The notes under the pieces are model-generated. The model did not search any database. It was not told the DNA's origin and saw only the letters and a list, made by a program, of their open reading frames with translations. Made by a program: the position numbers and the translations under genes. A stretch of DNA of 54,336 bases, from assembly GCA_031289145.1 (NCBI GenBank), contig JAITQA010000098.1, positions 1 through 54,336 of the forward strand, written 5' to 3'. This document shows, piece by piece, positions 52,998-54,336 of the stretch. This stretch comes from Dysgonamonadaceae bacterium. GTDB taxonomy: Bacteria; Bacteroidota; Bacteroidia; Bacteroidales; Azobacteroidaceae. Position 1 is the stretch's first letter. Each line of letters opens with the position of its first letter.

Positions 52998-53028
52998 TTT
53001 GTAGAAATAAAAATACCTTGTATCTTTG
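52998..53028 (+). promoter_or_regulatory. Promoter of tRNA-Gly
   Basis: TTTG (52998-53001), 19 bases, TATCTTTG (53021-53028), a full consensus promoter, 12 bases before the tRNA. Confidence 0.6.
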
Positions 53029-53039
53029 CAGTCGCAAAC

Positions 53040-53112
<73 letters not shown>

Positions 53113-53143
53113 CTTAAATTTTTATAATCTGTATAATTTGTCT

Positions 53144-53227
53144 GCTCGGATGGTGGAATGGTAGACACGCAAGACTTAAAATCTTGTGACCATTACGGTT
53201 GTGCGGGTTCAAGTCCCGCTCCGAGTA
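53144..53227 (+). tRNA. tRNA-Leu (TAA)
   Basis: GCTCGGA pairs with TCCGAGT. Anticodon arm CAAGA-CTTAAAA-TCTTG with anticodon TAA; long variable arm (GTGACCATTACGGTTGT) typical of leucine tRNA; T arm with TTCAAGT. It follows tRNA-Gly after 31 bases, probably one transcript. Confidence 0.93.
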
Positions 53228-53447
53228 CTGAGTGGGAAGTTTTTGAAAAAAGGCTTCTCGCTTTGAGTTCCATATTTTGAAGATACTCTTGCCGTGAAGG
53301 AGGATTGTCGGTAACAAAAGCGATATATTCATTTATAATTACTTTGGATTTGTCCGGGATTTGGTTGATATTGATCAACTTAACCAAATCTGCCGTATCC
53401 TCTGCAACCGCTACGAGGCGGCGTAATATGGTTTTTGAGTGTATCCT
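53228..53447 (-). other. Unrecognised minus-strand coding-like fragment after tRNA-Leu
   Basis: The minus strand reads RRLVAVAEDTADLVKLIN, then NQIPDKSKVIINEYIAFV and ends near the tRNA. It looks like the tail of a gene, but no family is recognised, the frame has no clear start, and it overlaps other debris. Confidence 0.25.
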
Positions 53448-53585
53448 GCATCGGAACTGGAAACGGCTCGCTGGATTCAGGAGAACTCTACAGTTTGCGA
53501 ACTGACGGGCTATCCGCTCGAAAAAATCACGAAAGACAAACTGTATAAAAGTTCTCTCAAACTGTTTTCCGAAAATGTGGGTTAA
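53448..53585 (+). pseudogene. Truncated IS transposase fragment
   Basis: The plus frame reads ASELETARWIQENSTVCELT and GYPLEKITKDKLYKSSLKLF, then a stop. It resembles an internal part of IS4/IS1634-type transposases of Bacteroidota. The ends are missing. Part of a mobile-element patch beside the tRNAs. Confidence 0.4.
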
Positions 53586-53600
53586 TAAAAAAAGGTTGGT

Positions 53601-53830
53601 TCAAGATTTTTTCCCATTTCTGAAATCCCAGGGCACAATCGGGTTATTATCAACCCATAAGCCCAATCGTGCTTTTCTTGCTTCATTTTCATAGTTCTCA
53701 TATTCCGGCGTAGCATCGTATTTTTTGTAATGCCACGCCATACCGGCTTTTAACATTTCTGCCGAAACGTCTTTACCATCGGGAGTATACACCGTAAGCA
53801 TCCGCGCAAATACATCTTGCGTACTTAGTA
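53601..53830 (-). pseudogene. Thermonuclease (SNase-like) C-terminal fragment
   Basis: Minus strand frame: FARMLTVYTPDGKDVSAEML, then KAGMAWHYKKYDATPEYENY and ARLGLWVDNNPIVPWDFRNG, matching the second half of staphylococcal-nuclease-like proteins. The first half with the catalytic Arg and metal ligands is missing. Frame upstream to 53900 is unrelated. Remnant. Confidence 0.75.
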
Positions 53831-53902
53831 TCCCGTCCCTACCTTTGCAGGCAAAAAACGCATGAGCAAACAACGTCGCACAAGGAGAGAGGGGTATCAA
53901 TC

Positions 53903-54034
53903 AAAGAACCATCCTCGGACTGTTTGTCCGGAGTCAGGTTGCATTATCCCAACGGCGTTCAAATAGAGATAGCTTCGGAGATTAGTCCGGAAACATTGGG
54001 GCATTTAATTCGATTGGGCCAATGTTCTCGTTAA
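53903..54034 (+). pseudogene. IS66 TnpA-type C-terminal remnant
   Basis: The frame ends VRLHYPNGVQIEIASEIS, then PETLGHLIRLGQCSR and stop. It fits the end of the IS66 first ORF, and the next frame begins inside it (ATG 54022), the coupled arrangement of IS66. Confidence 0.5.
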
Positions 54035-54336
54035 ATGAATCACAGCATTACTATCTCTGTTGCGGGGGCACTGACTTGCGCAAAGGCTTTGATGCCCTGT
54101 GCGGAGTTGTTTCCTCGCAGATGGGTCGCAATCCGTTGAGCGGCGAAGCGTTTATTTTTATGAACAAACCGCACAACACTATTAAAGTATTGCCGGAAGA
54201 AAAGGCAGAATTGGAGCAACTCGCCCAAACCATCACCTACACACGCAAAGCGGGAAAAGAGAAAAAGGAACACCCCTTCCGCCAGGCGCTTCCTGAAAAT
54301 TTGGAACGTGTAGAAGAGATTATCGAACCCGATCCG
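54022..54336 (+). pseudogene. IS66 TnpB-TnpC fused remnant (runs off right edge)
   Basis: Frame open for 105 codons: LNESQHYYLCCGGTDLRKGF to NPLSGEAFIFMNKPHNTIKV is TnpB-like. It continues without a stop into LAQTITYTRKAGKEKKEHPF and RQALPENLERVEEIIEPDP, which resemble an inner part of TnpC. The remaining TnpB part and the N-terminal TnpC part are missing, so a deletion joined the two in frame. The rest lies outside the window. Confidence 0.6.

Overview
The window comes from a Bacteroidota chromosome, most likely order Bacteroidales. The pointers are a SusC/SusD pair with an ECF sigma factor and FecR-type anti-sigma factor, GLPGLI-family proteins, a PorT-like type IX secretion protein, carboxynorspermidine decarboxylase, a kbl-tdh threonine pair, and many promoters of the Bacteroidota form TTTG-N19-21-TAnnTTTG. 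Species cannot be told from the sequence. Nothing here shows a plasmid or phage. It reads as chromosome with one acquired island and a decayed mobile-element patch at the right edge.

Layout. 1-2368: start of a type IIG-like restriction-modification gene running off the left edge, tRNA-His and an AAA-type ATPase. 2413-5541: nspC, an HTH regulator and panB. 5830-10647: two divergent family 3 glycoside hydrolases. 10690-12844: kbl and a threonine dehydrogenase. 12875-14587: low-affinity phosphate transporter and its DUF47 partner. 14711-29040: a glycan-utilisation locus (PUL) flanked by perfect 93-bp direct repeats made from the 3' end of the neighbouring SNF2 helicase gene. 28952-31798: the intact helicase. 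31927-34982: porT, an orphan leader-like element, flotillin and NfeD. 35231-41539: a four-gene operon with three tandem paralogous secreted RCC1-type beta-propeller proteins. 41651-46191: kdsA, a PAP2 phosphatase, a small HTH protein, a universal stress protein and manC. 46193-52842: a five-gene operon (two GLPGLI proteins, a TonB-type outer-membrane barrel, a BlaI-type repressor and an M56 sensor protease) with one promoter whose spacer carries an 18-bp dyad. 53021-54336: tRNA-Gly, tRNA-Leu and debris of an IS transposase, a thermonuclease and an IS66 element.

How the genes work together. In the PUL, SusC carries an N-terminal STN signalling domain and sits beside fecR and an ECF sigma gene, the usual trans-envelope relay in which substrate in SusC releases the sigma factor. 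Its enzymes are a sialidase-fold lipoprotein, a clan GH-A lipoprotein hydrolase, a DUF5107/TPR protein and an aldose 1-epimerase. The substrate is not decided by sequence alone. In the BlaI/M56 operon, the protease probably senses an envelope signal and inactivates the repressor that sits on the dyad, so sensor, repressor and envelope proteins would be self-regulated as one unit.

The best candidates for something undescribed are the helicase-3'-end-flanked PUL island, the RCC1 propeller operon, and the BlaI-M56-GLPGLI-barrel operon whose protease carries two TonB-plug-like repeats.
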